From positions 2,359,709-2,423,708 of the forward strand of contig JABACO010000022.1 of the NCBI GenBank assembly GCA_013339895.1: a stretch of DNA of 64,000 nucleotides, in the 5' to 3' direction. The notes below the pieces were generated by a model, which saw only the letters and a list, made by a program, of their open reading frames with translations, had not been told where the DNA came from and searched no databases. The translations under genes and the position numbers were made by a program. Of this stretch, positions 21,351 through 30,730 are shown piece by piece; the stretch's first letter is position 1; each line of letters opens with the position of its first letter. This DNA is from Ephydatia muelleri. Lineage: Eukaryota; Porifera; Demospongiae; Spongillida; Spongillidae.

Positions 21351-21546
21351 CTACTACTCAGCCTTAGATTCTTCAATAGGAGTATCTACCTTCTTTCCAT
21401 TCCAATTGCTTGCAGAGGTTTGGCTGCGAGTCATTGGTATAGGTTTGACTACAGTAATGCCAACAGTACCTGTACTATGCTTAGTAGATGATTTTCTTTG
21501 GGATGCAGTATTACAGATTCAGTTATATGCACCAATGGCAAAGCAC

Positions 21547-21858
21547 TTATCTTATGTTTGATAGTTTTGCACTCTTTGCTTTAAGGAAAGTTGGAAGTTT
21601 GTCAATTTCAAAGGCATCTATTGCAGTATCCAGGTCAACTGTTACTATTTCATTCTCTAATGCAGCCTGTCTTCTTTCTTCTCGTGTAGCTGTTAATGCC
21701 CCCTTCTCTTCAGCAGTTAATTTATTACCTATCTCGTTTATGGAAGTAATTATGTATCTCAAAATCTGTCTGTGTGCTAGAGCCTGCACTAGAGCCAACA
21801 AGAGAGCCAACACTAGAGCCAGCGCGATCAGCAGTTGGTAACATACATACTGCAGCAT
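21547..21858 (-). CDS. Small ORF with an N-terminal membrane segment
   Basis: A minus-strand frame of 103 codons. Residues 1-32 are hydrophobic (LLIALALVLALLLALVQALA), followed by a charged helical region with KLTAEEKGALTATREERRQAA. The hydrophobic part coincides with a GAGCCAACA-type short repeat at 21780-21830, so it may be a repeat artefact. Function unknown. Confidence 0.25.
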   Translation of the reverse strand: MLQYVCYQLLIALALVLALLLALVQALAHRQILRYIITSINEIGNKLTAEEKGALTATREERRQAALENEIVTVDLDTAIDAFEIDKLPTFLKAKSAKLSNIR

Positions 21859-21944
21859 TGTTGTATTTTACTGCATCATCTACTGTATCGGTATAGGTTC
21901 TCGGATATATAGCGCTGTCGACTAATTAGTTGAGACACCAGGTG

Positions 21945-22325
21945 AAATAAATCTGACACAAGATGAAACACAATGTGAAAACACCAGGTGAGACACAATG
22001 TGATACATCAGGTGAGACAGAGCAGACACCATGTGAGACAGAGCAGGCACAATGTGATACAACAGAGTATGTATACTATGAAATAATAGAGAAGGCATCA
22101 GACGAGGCATCAGACAAGACACCAGTTGAGACACCAGTTGAGACACAATGTGAGACACAATGTGAGACACTAAGTGATGATACAGAGCATGCACCAGGTG
22201 GGACACTAAGTGATGATACAGAGCGGACACTAAGTGATGTAGAGCTTGCACAAGGTGAAACACAATGTGAAACACAATGTGGAACACCAGGTGAGACACA
22301 ATGTGGAACAGAGAGAAATAATTCC
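21945..22325. repeat. Degenerate short-unit repeat (GAGACACAATGT / GAGACACCAG)
   Basis: About 30 imperfect copies of a 9-12 bp unit (GAGACACCAGGT, GTGAAACACAATGT, AGTGATGATACAGA). Low-complexity frames exist on both strands. It forms the left edge of the 552-bp direct repeat; a short piece of it is present in the second copy at 27153. Confidence 0.85.
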
Positions 22326-22804
22326 TCTCTATAATCTGTGTAAATATTATAATATCGGATTTAAAGCTGTAGTAATTATGCCGCGTAAATCTCACATAGC
22401 ATTAAAATATATAACAAAGATAAAAACAGACGTTTATATTGCACCATCAAACTATAATTGGCAAGAGCCAACTGAGTTCTTTAGTCTTGGTCGTGATGCT
22501 AGATTAAGGTATACCTCAGGTGTTAGACAGCCTTTTCCAAGTATCAATGATAAAGTTTATCAATTTCTTCGATATATTTATGCCGATACTAAATTCTATT
22601 TTATACAGTCACTACTAATAGAAGGTAAACTACTAGCACTTGGAAGTATTTAAAGATCATCCTCAATTTCTGATTAGAAGTTGTACACATTGCACACTTA
22701 GTTTTTTGAATTTAGGAGCCTCTAAACAGTATATTCATCTCACCAGTTTCTTTACGATTCACTTTAATCTTGCCGGAATCCACCTACGCCTTGACTGTGT
22801 AGGC
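22251..22804 (+). repeat. Direct repeat, copy 1 (554 bp)
   Basis: Matches 27153-27704 from CAAGGTGAAACACAATG to GACTGTGTAGGC with only a 2-bp gap and a few substitutions. The Penelope-like sequence begins directly after it at 22805. Confidence 0.95.
22378..22653 (+). CDS. Unrecognised ORF inside direct repeat, copy 1
   Basis: ATG 22378 opens a 91-codon frame (MPRKSHIALKYITKIKTDV...) rich in Tyr and Phe, ending LLALGSI. It is identical to 27278-27553. I do not recognise it; the frame is intact in both copies, but the copies are recent duplicates so this is weak evidence for function. Confidence 0.35.
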   Translation: MPRKSHIALKYITKIKTDVYIAPSNYNWQEPTEFFSLGRDARLRYTSGVRQPFPSINDKVYQFLRYIYADTKFYFIQSLLIEGKLLALGSI

Positions 22805-23177
22805 GCAAACTTTGGGTGGATGTTAAGAGAGACCCAGTCCTAAGTGGTCTGTTCCCAGCGCCACCACGCATAGCGCTTAAAAAGAACCGATCACTGAGAG
22901 ATATGTTAGTTAGAGCTAGACTGAAGAAAGAAACTCCACTGGGCTTCAACCGTCCATGTTGACATCACCGAACAATTTTGAAACCAGAAGAATTTCAGAC
23001 AAAAATGGACGCATAAATAAAGAACCAATCAAAAATGCGGGATTTCTCAAATTAAACTTCAGCTGCATAGATTTCACTTACTTCCATCTGCCTGAAGAAG
23101 GAGTAAAGTACTCCGAAACCGGTCGCGAAAAGGAAGAGATTTTTTTGACTGGAAACTGTGTATGTGATGGATACCGG
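22805..23177 (+). pseudogene. Penelope-like element, 3' coding end and downstream region (part 1)
   Basis: The start encodes RDPVL then PPRIALKKNRSLRDMLVRARLKKETP in shifting frames, the same block as 46490-46610, where it follows a Penelope-type reverse transcriptase. The P-P-x-I/V-A-x-x-R-x-x-S/N-L-R-x-x-L-V-R-A segment is typical for Penelope-like proteins. A hammerhead-like core follows (23092-23118). The element is interrupted at 23177 by a Ginger1 insertion and resumes at 26353. Confidence 0.65.
23092..23118 (+). ncRNA. Hammerhead-ribozyme-like core (candidate)
   Basis: CTGAAGA (23092-23098), a 6-bp helix GGAGTA/TACTCC with a 3-nt loop (23100-23114), then GAAA (23115-23118). This is the C-U-G-A-N-G-A / helix II / G-A-A-A arrangement of hammerheads, which are known in Penelope-like retroelements. 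The second element copy (46779-46810) has the same core with a different but still paired helix II. I could not assign helices I and III or a cleavage site. Confidence 0.35.
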
Positions 23178-26100
23178 TGTCGGAGGGATCAATGACTCCC
23201 CGGCTGCAATGACTCCCCAGTCATTGACACCTTAGGTTCACGTGACTCCCGCCTGGGTTCAATGACCCCCACGTGCTTGACGATTCTAGATCTATTATAG
23301 TTACAGCTGGCGTGGCGTTGAAGATGGAGGAGTTTAAGGAAGAATTGAGAGCTGTTGAAAAGTACCTGATATACGGAGAATATGAGGAAGGGATGGAAAA
23401 AGGCGAAAAAGCTAACTTCAGGAGGAAGTGTCGAAACAACTACAAGCTGGAAGACGGTGTGCTACACTACCGCAAGAATATTACTTGCGAGGGCAAAGAT
23501 GATGCTTTGTGGCGTGTTTGCGTTCGATCAGATGAAGAAAAGGAGCGCATCCTCGAATCATGCCACGCTGGAGTTGCAGGTTTGTTGCAATCTTCTGCTT
23601 GATTTCAAATAATAGATTTTGTATGCACAGGTAGTCATCTGGGACGTGACAAAACAATAGATAAGATCTCCGCGAGATTTTTTTGGAAGAATATGTATGA
23701 AGATATCAAGAAGTACGTCAAGGAATGCGATGTATGCCAAAGGATGAACCCTAAGTTTGTAAAGAGCAATGCAAAGTTGCATCCAGTTCCTGTCCGTGCG
23801 CAGGTGTGGCATAAAGTAAGTGTGTTACTGAATTTTGATTGAATAAATACAAATAATTTTATTCAACATAGGTGGGTATTGACTTGATTGGTCCATTGCC
23901 TGAAACGAAAAAAGGAAACAAGTATATCGTAACTCTTTTGGACTATTTTAGCAAGTGGCCTGAGGCATGTCCAATTCCCAACAAGACTGCTTTAGCAGTG
24001 GCACAGTTCTTATTTGAGATGTTTTGCAGGTTAGTCATATTTATATATACCTTGGATACTATGTTTTAATTCATTTAATTTGCTGCATAATGTTATCATC
24101 TACTTGCTTGCAGATTTGGATGCTGTGAAGTGGTTATCTCAGACCAAGGACGGGAATTTGTTAACGCAGTGCAGGCTGAATTGTTTGCATTAACTGGAAC
24201 AAAACACTGCCTTACATCTGCATACCATCCACAAAGCAATGGGCTTACAGAGAGGTTTAATCAGACTTTGCAGACTGCACTGCAAAAAGTAGTTAATGAT
24301 GAACAGAACAATTGGGATGACCACATCTCTGCAATACTCTTTGCTTACCGAACAGCTAAACAGAAAGCTACTAAATTATCTCCTTTTGAACTGATGTATT
24401 GTCGGTAAGAATTCATTATTTGCACCTCCTTTCATTATGGTCATGTCTTTGGTTTCAATAGTAAGGCTATACTTCCTGTGGAGATGGACCCCTTGAATGA
24501 AGTGAGCAGTGGCAATGAAAAGGAATGTGAAGATGATGAAAAGGATGCTGAAATGGGAATTATAATGGATGAGGAAGATGATGAGAACACAGGATGCTCT
24601 GGTATAATTGAAGATTGGATTGATGGTACTACACATGAAGCATGCAGTGGCCTGGAAGTAGACCATATAATCCAGCGTGCCAAGGAAATGCAGCAACTCA
24701 GGGATAAGATATATGAAAGGGCACTAGCAAATATTCAAGTTGCACAGCAAAAGGACAAGGCATTATATGACAAGAAGCATGCTTCATCCAAGGTATTGAT
24801 ATGGCAATTGTTAACAATTAACTTTTTTTCAATCTTTACAATAAAGGTGTTCAGTGTTGGAACCCAGGTACTTTTAAGGAATAGTGCTCGAGACACAAAG
24901 AAAGGAGACAAATTGAAGCCACGCTGGATGGGTCCCTACTGCATTCACACTGTCAATGACAAAGGTGTTTACACTTTGCGTAATGCTAGGACTGGGAAGG
25001 TTCTAAAAAATGGAGTGAATGTGTGTCGATTAACAGAGTATCATTCACATTCTTTGGAGTCATCAGTTCTACCACAGCCCATATCATCAGTTGCACCTAA
25101 TTGTTTATCATCAACAGGAGAAAATAAGAAAGTTGTGATCGATGAAAATGCTCCAACACCTGAAAAGATGCAGAGCAAGGTGTGGATAAGTACTTTGAAA
25201 CTTTATTCATCTGATAAAGATGATTTGGAAAATGGTAGAGAGCTGTCTGATGCTGTCATTGATGCAGCTCAGACTCTTCTAAAACACTGTTATACCAATA
25301 TCTCCAGTTTCCAGTCACCACTACTGGGAAGAGTGCTCCAGTTTGAACCAGCTTCTCATAATGCAGTACAAATTCATCACACTGGTAAGCTCATGTTGAC
25401 TATATCATAAATGTATAAGCTTTATTGCTTTTATTGTTCAATGTAGAAGGCCATTGGGTGTGCAGCAGCAATATTGGAGCCAAACAAGGCGAAGTGCTGT
25501 TGATGGACAGTTTGGTATCATCACCAAGTGATTCCCTACTTCTCCAACTTGCACAGATTTATCAAGCTGCACCAGATGTGCAGAATATGTCAATTAGGGT
25601 CCTTCCTGTGCAACAGCAGAAAGGAAGCAAAGACTGTGGATTATTTGCAGTAGCATTTGCAACAGAATTGTGCAGTGGGGAAGATCCCACAAGAGCTGTA
25701 TTTAAACAGTGCAGCATGCGACAGCATCTGTATAACTGCCTTGAGGCTGGAGAAATATCTCGATTCCCACAGTATACAAAAAAGAATTACGTTCTCTTCC
25801 AAAGAATACTGCCAAGCACTCCACACTCAAGACTTTTGACCAAGAACTTTTCTGTCTGTGTCGTCTGCCTGAGTGCTATGACAAACGCATGGTGCAGTGT
25901 ACAGCGTGTAAGAGCTGGTATCACTTCCAGTGTGTGGGATTTAAATCAAAGAACGAAGTCCCTAAAAGCTGGAAGTGTAATAGCTGCATTAGTGAATAAG
26001 AGTTTCAATTTATTGAGTGGCTGCACCATTGTTGCATCATGTATTTGTTCAACATGTATTTGTTCTTCAGTCATATTATTATGTATCCTACGAGAGTTCA

Positions 26101-26352
26101 TCGCAAAGATGGCAGAATTTAATTAACGTCATATACCTACCAATCATTGCAATCATCTGGGATGGGGGTCATTTATACCTAGGTACCAATGCTTTATGGG
26201 GGAGTCATTGGAATCATGGGGGGGTCATTCATACCTAGGTACAAATGTCCGGGGGGTCACTAATCTCTAGGGGTCAATGACCGGGAGTCATTTATCCCTG
26301 GTGATCAATGACCGGGAGTCATTGAAAACGGGAGTCATTAGTACCTACGACA
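23178..26352 (+). mobile_element. Complete Ginger1-type DNA transposon
   Basis: Ends TGTCGGAGGGATCAATGACTCCC (left) and, reading inward from the right, TGTCGTAGGTACTAATGACTCCC. Both ends are flanked by CCGG (23174-23177 and 26353-26356), the 4-bp target duplication reported for Ginger1, and start TGTNR as in that family. Numerous CAATGACTCCC / GGGAGTCATTG motifs lie in the first ~100 and last ~200 bp, in both orientations, and could be transposase binding sites. The element is 3,175 bp with one spliced gene. It is inserted in a Penelope-like copy whose sequence continues on either side. Confidence 0.9.
23324..25999 (+). CDS. Ginger1 transposase: integrase, Ulp1-like protease and PHD finger
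   Basis: Seven exons inferred from GT/AG and frame: 23324-23579, 23631-23814, 23872-24029, 24114-24404, 24462-24792, 24847-25384, 25447-25999; introns 51-84 bp. Exons 1-2 hold the H-H-C-C zinc region (SHLGRDK...CDVCQR). Integrase core: VGIDLIGP (Asp), VVISDQGREF (Asp), NGLTERFNQ (Glu). Next an SH3-like integrase C-terminus (VFSVGTQVLLRNSA... RWMGPYCIH). Exon 7 has a Ulp1/C48 peptidase: GHWV (His), LMDSL (Asp), Gln and KDCGLFA (Cys). A PHD finger (LFCLCRLPECY...CTACKSWYHFQC...WKCNSC) ends at 25999, but it lies in another frame from the protease, with the change near 25790-25830: a mutation or missed mini-intron. Start is the first ATG. Confidence 0.8.
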
Positions 26353-27152
26353 CCGGAATGGAAACCTCAACCACATTGTATGTTGGTTATCATTTTGTGA
26401 TTCATGTATTTGTGCAAGTGTATGGTACCTAACCGCAAAAGGTTGTAAACAAATATATTATCAAACTACTCTTAGCCTACGAAGCCAGAAAAAAAGTACA
26501 TATACATGTACAAAACAAACTCACTAAACTTATATTTCAGAAAACCATATAATTTACCTCCAATGGAAGATGAAAACAAAGAGCTCTCCCCGTTTGCGCT
26601 TGTGCGCAATATTGAAACAATACAAAAACAAATGATACACAAATGGGAAAATAGTAGACAACACGATGGACTGGGAATAGACTATGTAACAGCTTTCGTA
26701 TTTCCTCCGCTACCTAAACCAATTCCAGAACATGAGACAGTTCTGATAAGTAGAGGCAATGCTAGAAACAAAGCATGCCAAACGTATGAAAAATTTGATG
26801 CCGTTTGGCCAGAAAAACATATGGATCCCACAGACTATTTTATTGTTTCAAATATAAAACATAAGAAACATAGGAGAAACACACTGAGAGAGCTGTCTAC
26901 AATTCTTAAAAATGAAAAAGAAACACAAATTTGGGTTATATACAATAACACCTTAGTTCATTGGAGGCATATTTCAATGATCGAAGTCATATTTGACCCA
27001 GATGACATAACAATACATGCCTGCTCTTCCATACAGCTTGACTACTCCACAGATGAGGACGGAAAACCCTCCGTCTCTCATGATGATGGAGGTGAGGGCG
27101 TCTCCTTGGAGGAGGAGAAATCAAGGATGGTCCTGTTATTGGGCTCTTTGAA
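26353..27152 (+). pseudogene. Penelope-like element part 2 with unrecognised ORF
   Basis: Continues the element after the Ginger1 insertion. The stretch 26470-26570 matches 47020-47090, confirming the same family. An ATG at 26563 (MEDENKELSPFALVRN) opens a frame to about 27150 encoding FVFPPLPKPIPEHE and a C-terminal EVIFDPDDI; 53470-54000 is a diverged copy of it. I do not recognise a domain. Its position after a complete Penelope tail fits the tandem head-to-tail layout of these elements, where it would be the N-terminal part of a downstream unit. Ends at the second direct repeat. Confidence 0.45.
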
Positions 27153-27704
27153 CAAGGTGAAACACAATGTGAAACACAATGTGGAACCAGGTGAAACACA
27201 ATGTGGAACAGAGAGAAATAATTCCTCTCTATAATCTGTGTAAATATTATAATATCGGATTTAAAGCTGTAGTAATTATGCCGCGTAAATCTCACATAGC
27301 ATTAAAATATATAACAAAGATAAAAACAGACGTTTATATTGCACCATCAAACTATAATTGGCAAGAGCCAACTGAGTTCTTTAGTCTTGGTCGTGATGCT
27401 AGATTAAGGTATACCTCAGGTGTTAGACAGCCTTTTCCAAGTATCAATGATAAAGTTTATCAATTTCTTCGATATATTTATGCCGATACTAAATTCTATT
27501 TTATACAGTCACTACTAATAGAAGGTAAACTACTAGCACTTGGAAGTATTTAAAGATCATCCTCAATTTCTGATTAGAAGTTGTACACATTGCACACTTA
27601 GTTTTTTGAATTTAGGAGCCTCTAAACAGTATATTCATCTCACCAGTTTCTTTACGATTCACTTTAATCTTGCCGGAATCCACCCACGCCTTGACTGTGT
27701 AGGC
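27153..27704 (+). repeat. Direct repeat, copy 2 (552 bp)
   Basis: Same sequence as 22251-22804; starts directly after the Penelope-like sequence ends. Beyond 27704 the original context continues (AAGGTCATGG...). Confidence 0.95.
27278..27553 (+). CDS. Unrecognised ORF inside direct repeat, copy 2
   Basis: Identical 91-codon frame to 22378-22653. Partly antisense-adjacent to the minus-strand ORF ending at 27612. Function unknown. Confidence 0.3.
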   Translation: MPRKSHIALKYITKIKTDVYIAPSNYNWQEPTEFFSLGRDARLRYTSGVRQPFPSINDKVYQFLRYIYADTKFYFIQSLLIEGKLLALGSI

Positions 27705-27950
27705 AAGGTCATGGTGTAAAAACGGACAAGGATTATTGCAAGTCTTATTGCACTCCTCTCGTGATACTCCCTTTGAGCAGGCATAATACTTTAGGTTTAG
27801 CACCTTATTTCTCTCAAACCTATCATGTGCTGTCAGGTATTTCCTCCCTTTCAATATCACTTGCTGTCCGAAACTCCCCAATTTGTGCGGCATTTTCCAT
27901 TCAAAAGAATAATTGCGTATTTTGCGGCAGGTATACAAATATAATCTCAT
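27612..27950 (-). CDS. Cys-rich ORF, weakly FLYWCH-like
   Basis: Minus frame of 112 codons from ATG 27950. It contains GQQVILKGRKYLTAHDRF then LNLKYYACSKGVSREECNKTC and a His pair (FLHHD). The spacing G-x-x-Y ... Y-x-C-x~8-C ... H is reminiscent of FLYWCH zinc fingers, often joined to MULE-type transposases, with Tyr in place of the usual Trp. The 3' part lies in direct repeat copy 2; in copy 1 the repeat ends before the N-terminal part, so only this copy is complete. Confidence 0.3.
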   Translation of the reverse strand: MRLYLYTCRKIRNYSFEWKMPHKLGSFGQQVILKGRKYLTAHDRFERNKVLNLKYYACSKGVSREECNKTCNNPCPFLHHDLAYTVKAWVDSGKIKVNRKETGEMNILFRGS

Positions 27951-28143
27951 ATCTCTCTTGGTATTGTGCGGCAGGTGTAATGCGGCTACATCTGTAGTAA
28001 CACACGCAGCTACATCTGTTGCTAGAGATCTCAGTACAATTTGGCCATGGCAGTTTTAAATACAACAGCTGAAGCTTTTGATAGCTGTTACTTTTGATAC
28101 TCCAGTTACAAAAGAAGAAGCGATTGCATTTTTTCACGCCGTT

Positions 28144-28275
28144 GAAGGTGGCGAATTAGAAGGTAGCCATGGAGATGGCAAAGATGGAGATGGCCGTGGA
28201 GATCGCGAAGGTGGCGGAGGTGGAGGTGGCCGTGGAGATCGCGAAGGTGGCGGAGGTGGACATGGAGATCGCGAA
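28144..28275 (+). repeat. GGTGGCxGTGGAGATCGCGAA tandem repeat
   Basis: Two to three copies of a ~45-bp Gly/Asp/Arg-coding unit. The frame through it (28078-28284, AIAFFHAVEGGELEG then glycine repeats) may be a genuine small protein with a low-complexity tail; no family recognised. Confidence 0.6.
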
Positions 28276-28556
28276 GGGTTATGAACTATTAGCAACAAGG
28301 TACAAGGTGGGGGATGGTTAAAGACCCCAATGGACCTATCTAAGTTAACTTATACTAGTGCCATACCCAAAAGAACGAAAGCCACCTATATGATTCCAGC
28401 AATTATTATTCTAACAACTATTAGGAAAACCATAGATACTAGAGTAACCTTTCTCGCCTTTAGTCGTAGTAGGCCAATATTAATAAACGATGGTCCTTGT
28501 GTAATGAAATCCAAAAGGAGCGCACCGTCAAGAGAAGAACTGTTCACACGCCACTA
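28276..28556 (+). repeat. Dispersed repeat, copy a (GGGTTATGAACTATTAGC...)
   Basis: Bases 28276-28440 match 47930-48090 closely (GGATGGTTAAAGACCCCAATGGACC). In both places it is followed by a member of the ORF family at 48498. Unclassified repeat, perhaps part of one element with those ORFs. Confidence 0.75.
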
Positions 28557-28803
28557 GATAGTAGGAACGTCAGTTATGCACTGATGTCCACAATTGCTGG
28601 ACATGATTGCTACCAGCCACCATACGACAGATGGCTACAACTTTGCCAAGATGGATATTTGGCATGATTCATTGAGGCTATTATAGAGAGTGCTGCATTA
28701 CGAAATGTTCTTGCACATAGCACAGAAGAAGCAAGTTCTCTAAGGGCAGCAGAATGTTATTAGACCGAAACAACAAAAACGAAAAAAGAACAGAAAATTA
28801 TGT
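28554..28803 (+). pseudogene. Right arm of inverted repeat; broken copy of the 48498 ORF family
   Basis: The frame reads SYALMSTIAGHDCYQPPYDR, then an in-frame TGA where the family has Arg, then the helical block SAALRNVLAHSTEEASS, ending with a TAG. It is the inverted partner of 21112-21350. Confidence 0.75.
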
Positions 28804-29030
28804 GTGCATCATTATGTAAATTGTACTTCTAATATACCAGAAAATGTAGTCAACTTATCGTCCTACCAGCTCACTAACAAAAAGATAGACATCCTCTCTC
28901 AAGGACTTAGTTACATACCATATAACCCCCTTACTAATTATGTCAGAGACAGTGACATCACAGACTTTATCAGAAAATTGAGACAGGGGTACGCATACAG
29001 ACAAATTCCACCAAGTGATAACTGTAGCTC
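28804..29030 (+). pseudogene. N-terminal fragment of another Penelope-like protein
   Basis: The frame gives NVVNLSSYQLTNKKIDILSQ followed by GLSYIPYNPLTNYV, the N-S/L-S-x-x-x-L-T-x-x-x-x-x-x-L-S-K/Q-G-L-x-F/Y-x-P motif that opens the conserved region of many Penelope-like and related RT proteins. Ends at a stop by 29034; no RT follows. Confidence 0.5.
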
Positions 29031-29255
29031 ATGACTGGAATGGAACGGCTATGTGTGGTGTGTCAAACCAGACCATGGTTGGCTCCTGGAGATCACCACT
29101 ACACAGTGCTTTCACAAGCTACACGCTTCCACTTGTGCAGAAAAGTATTCAATTTGTTTATTGAGCACAACAGCGTAAACTCGATGCTTTCGGATAGAGG
29201 ACACGTGGCGAAGTACCTCTGCTTGGAGTGCTTCAACAGGCTTAACCAACACTAG
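29031..29255 (+). CDS. Small Cys-rich ORF
   Basis: ATG 29031, 74 codons, with LCVVCQ near the start, FHLCRKVF in the middle and KYLCLECFNRLNQH at the end: two C-x2-C pairs about 65 residues apart, like a zinc-binding head domain (ZAD-like arrangement is one possibility). No TE-typical catalytic motif. It could be the first exon of a larger gene, but I see no donor. Confidence 0.3.
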   Translation: MTGMERLCVVCQTRPWLAPGDHHYTVLSQATRFHLCRKVFNLFIEHNSVNSMLSDRGHVAKYLCLECFNRLNQH

Positions 29256-29339
29256 GGATCCCGACCTGCCTCTGAACACACAGCAGCCAATAGCAGAGGG
29301 ACTTTCCACGATGGGGGTGCTTTAAGGTCAGGCCCGAAA

Positions 29340-29515
29340 CAAAAGGTAGAGGGGGGGTGTGCTGTACGCTTCAACTCGTTCATTGTTGCCATTCGATGTT
29401 GTGCGACTAATTATTAATAATATAATACAAAAGTATCATTTTTGAGCACCTATGGCCGAGGGGGGTGCTCAAGCACCCAGAGAACCCCCCCTGGATACGC
29501 CACTGGTTAGTAACA
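29340..29515. repeat. Probable SINE-like or other dispersed tail
   Basis: Sequence ending CCCCCCTGGATACGCCACTGG, a form common at the ends of animal dispersed repeats. Not coding. No second copy in the window. Confidence 0.3.
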
Positions 29516-29609
29516 AATAGGTCGGAGCCATTGAGAAGCCATTCATCTAAAAGAAGATGATGACCATCATATTGGTATGGTAGACACAGAAGTGGGAAAG
29601 TACCACCAG

Positions 29610-30060
29610 GTGATCAAAAGGTTCTGTGGAATATTGTATCTAAGCTAGGGGATCATCTGAGCGACAATGATAAAAAATTATTGTATTCAGTTTTGTTACA
29701 GTATGCTAATGTCTTCACCTTACACCTAGATGAAGTAGGCCGTATAGCTGGGACATCAAGCATCACATTGATACAGGGAATACTAAACCAATACACCAGA
29801 TACCTCGACGAATCCCACTAGCTCGTAGGACAGAAGTAAGGAAGATGCTGAAGGAGATGATGGATAAGGATGTCATCCAACCATCTCATAGTCCCTGGTC
29901 TTCTCCAATTATATTAGTTCGTAAGAAGGATGGGTCTACACATTTTGGCATTGATTTCAGGAAAGTGAACTCCATCACAAAGAAGGATGCCTACCCCTTA
30001 CCCCGTGTGGACGACACCGTAGACACACTTGGAGGCTCGAAGATTTTCAGCACACTGTGC
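29610..30060 (+). pseudogene. Gypsy RT N-terminal fragment
   Basis: Pieces in two frames: LSDNDKKLLYSVLLQYANVF (29650) and, from 29845, MMDKDVIQPSHSPWSSPIIL, VRKKDGSTHFGIDFRKVNSI and AYPLPRVDDTVDTL. The RT is cut off near 30050, before the palm motifs. It resembles the same block of the element at 36.1-39.7 kb but lies on the plus strand. Confidence 0.65.
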
Positions 30061-30730
30061 GAACGTTGTTTTCGTGCCGTATCGTACATTATCGTACGCT
30101 TACATGGGAGAAGTCTCTGTTACTCTGAGAATTAGCTCATATAAGGGTTTTTATACCGGTTTTGCCGTATCTTACCACGTTTTGTTGCTTTTAAGACACT
30201 TAGACGCAAGCACCTGTTGTGGGCTACAAATGGAGTTAGGCTTACTAGATACGGTTTTCAAATACGGCTGACAGGTATAAGTTTGCTACACGGCGAATTG
30301 CATGCAGATGTCAGGAGTCTTTGTTCTAAACAACAGTGCTGCAATGAACGCTTCGCGCGGAAACAGGCGTTACAGTTCAATCATCCTGCTGGGCATATAT
30401 ATATGCCCGTCGCATTACGTGAGAGCAATTATTTGGCATATATATATGCCTTCCGCAGTAGGAGGGTTAAAGTCTTGTAACATCTCCTGCATTTATACCA
30501 GTATACATTTCACAACTTACAAACGCTTTGTCATCTTCCTTAGAGTCATACAGCAATTCACATGCACCAGTCCTCCACAATCGCATAAGGTTTGATGAAA
30601 ACACCTGCTCCCATTACTATGTTATGATCCAGTTTGTCTACTTCAATCTCTTCTGATTGCTGTTTATCCAAATCTGTATTACAAACCTTTCCCTTTTCCA
30701 CTGTATTCCTCCACTACTCTCATCTGCTAC

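Noticed and set aside
21922..22395. Frames with repeated HLVSHIV or ETQCET units
   Set aside because: Degenerate short-unit repeat; no conserved non-repeat sequence. The frame on the plus strand may be transcribed but gives no evidence of being a protein gene.
28078..28284. Glycine-rich ORF as an antimicrobial or structural protein
   Set aside because: The glycine part is a 45-bp tandem repeat and the N-terminal 35 residues match nothing I know.
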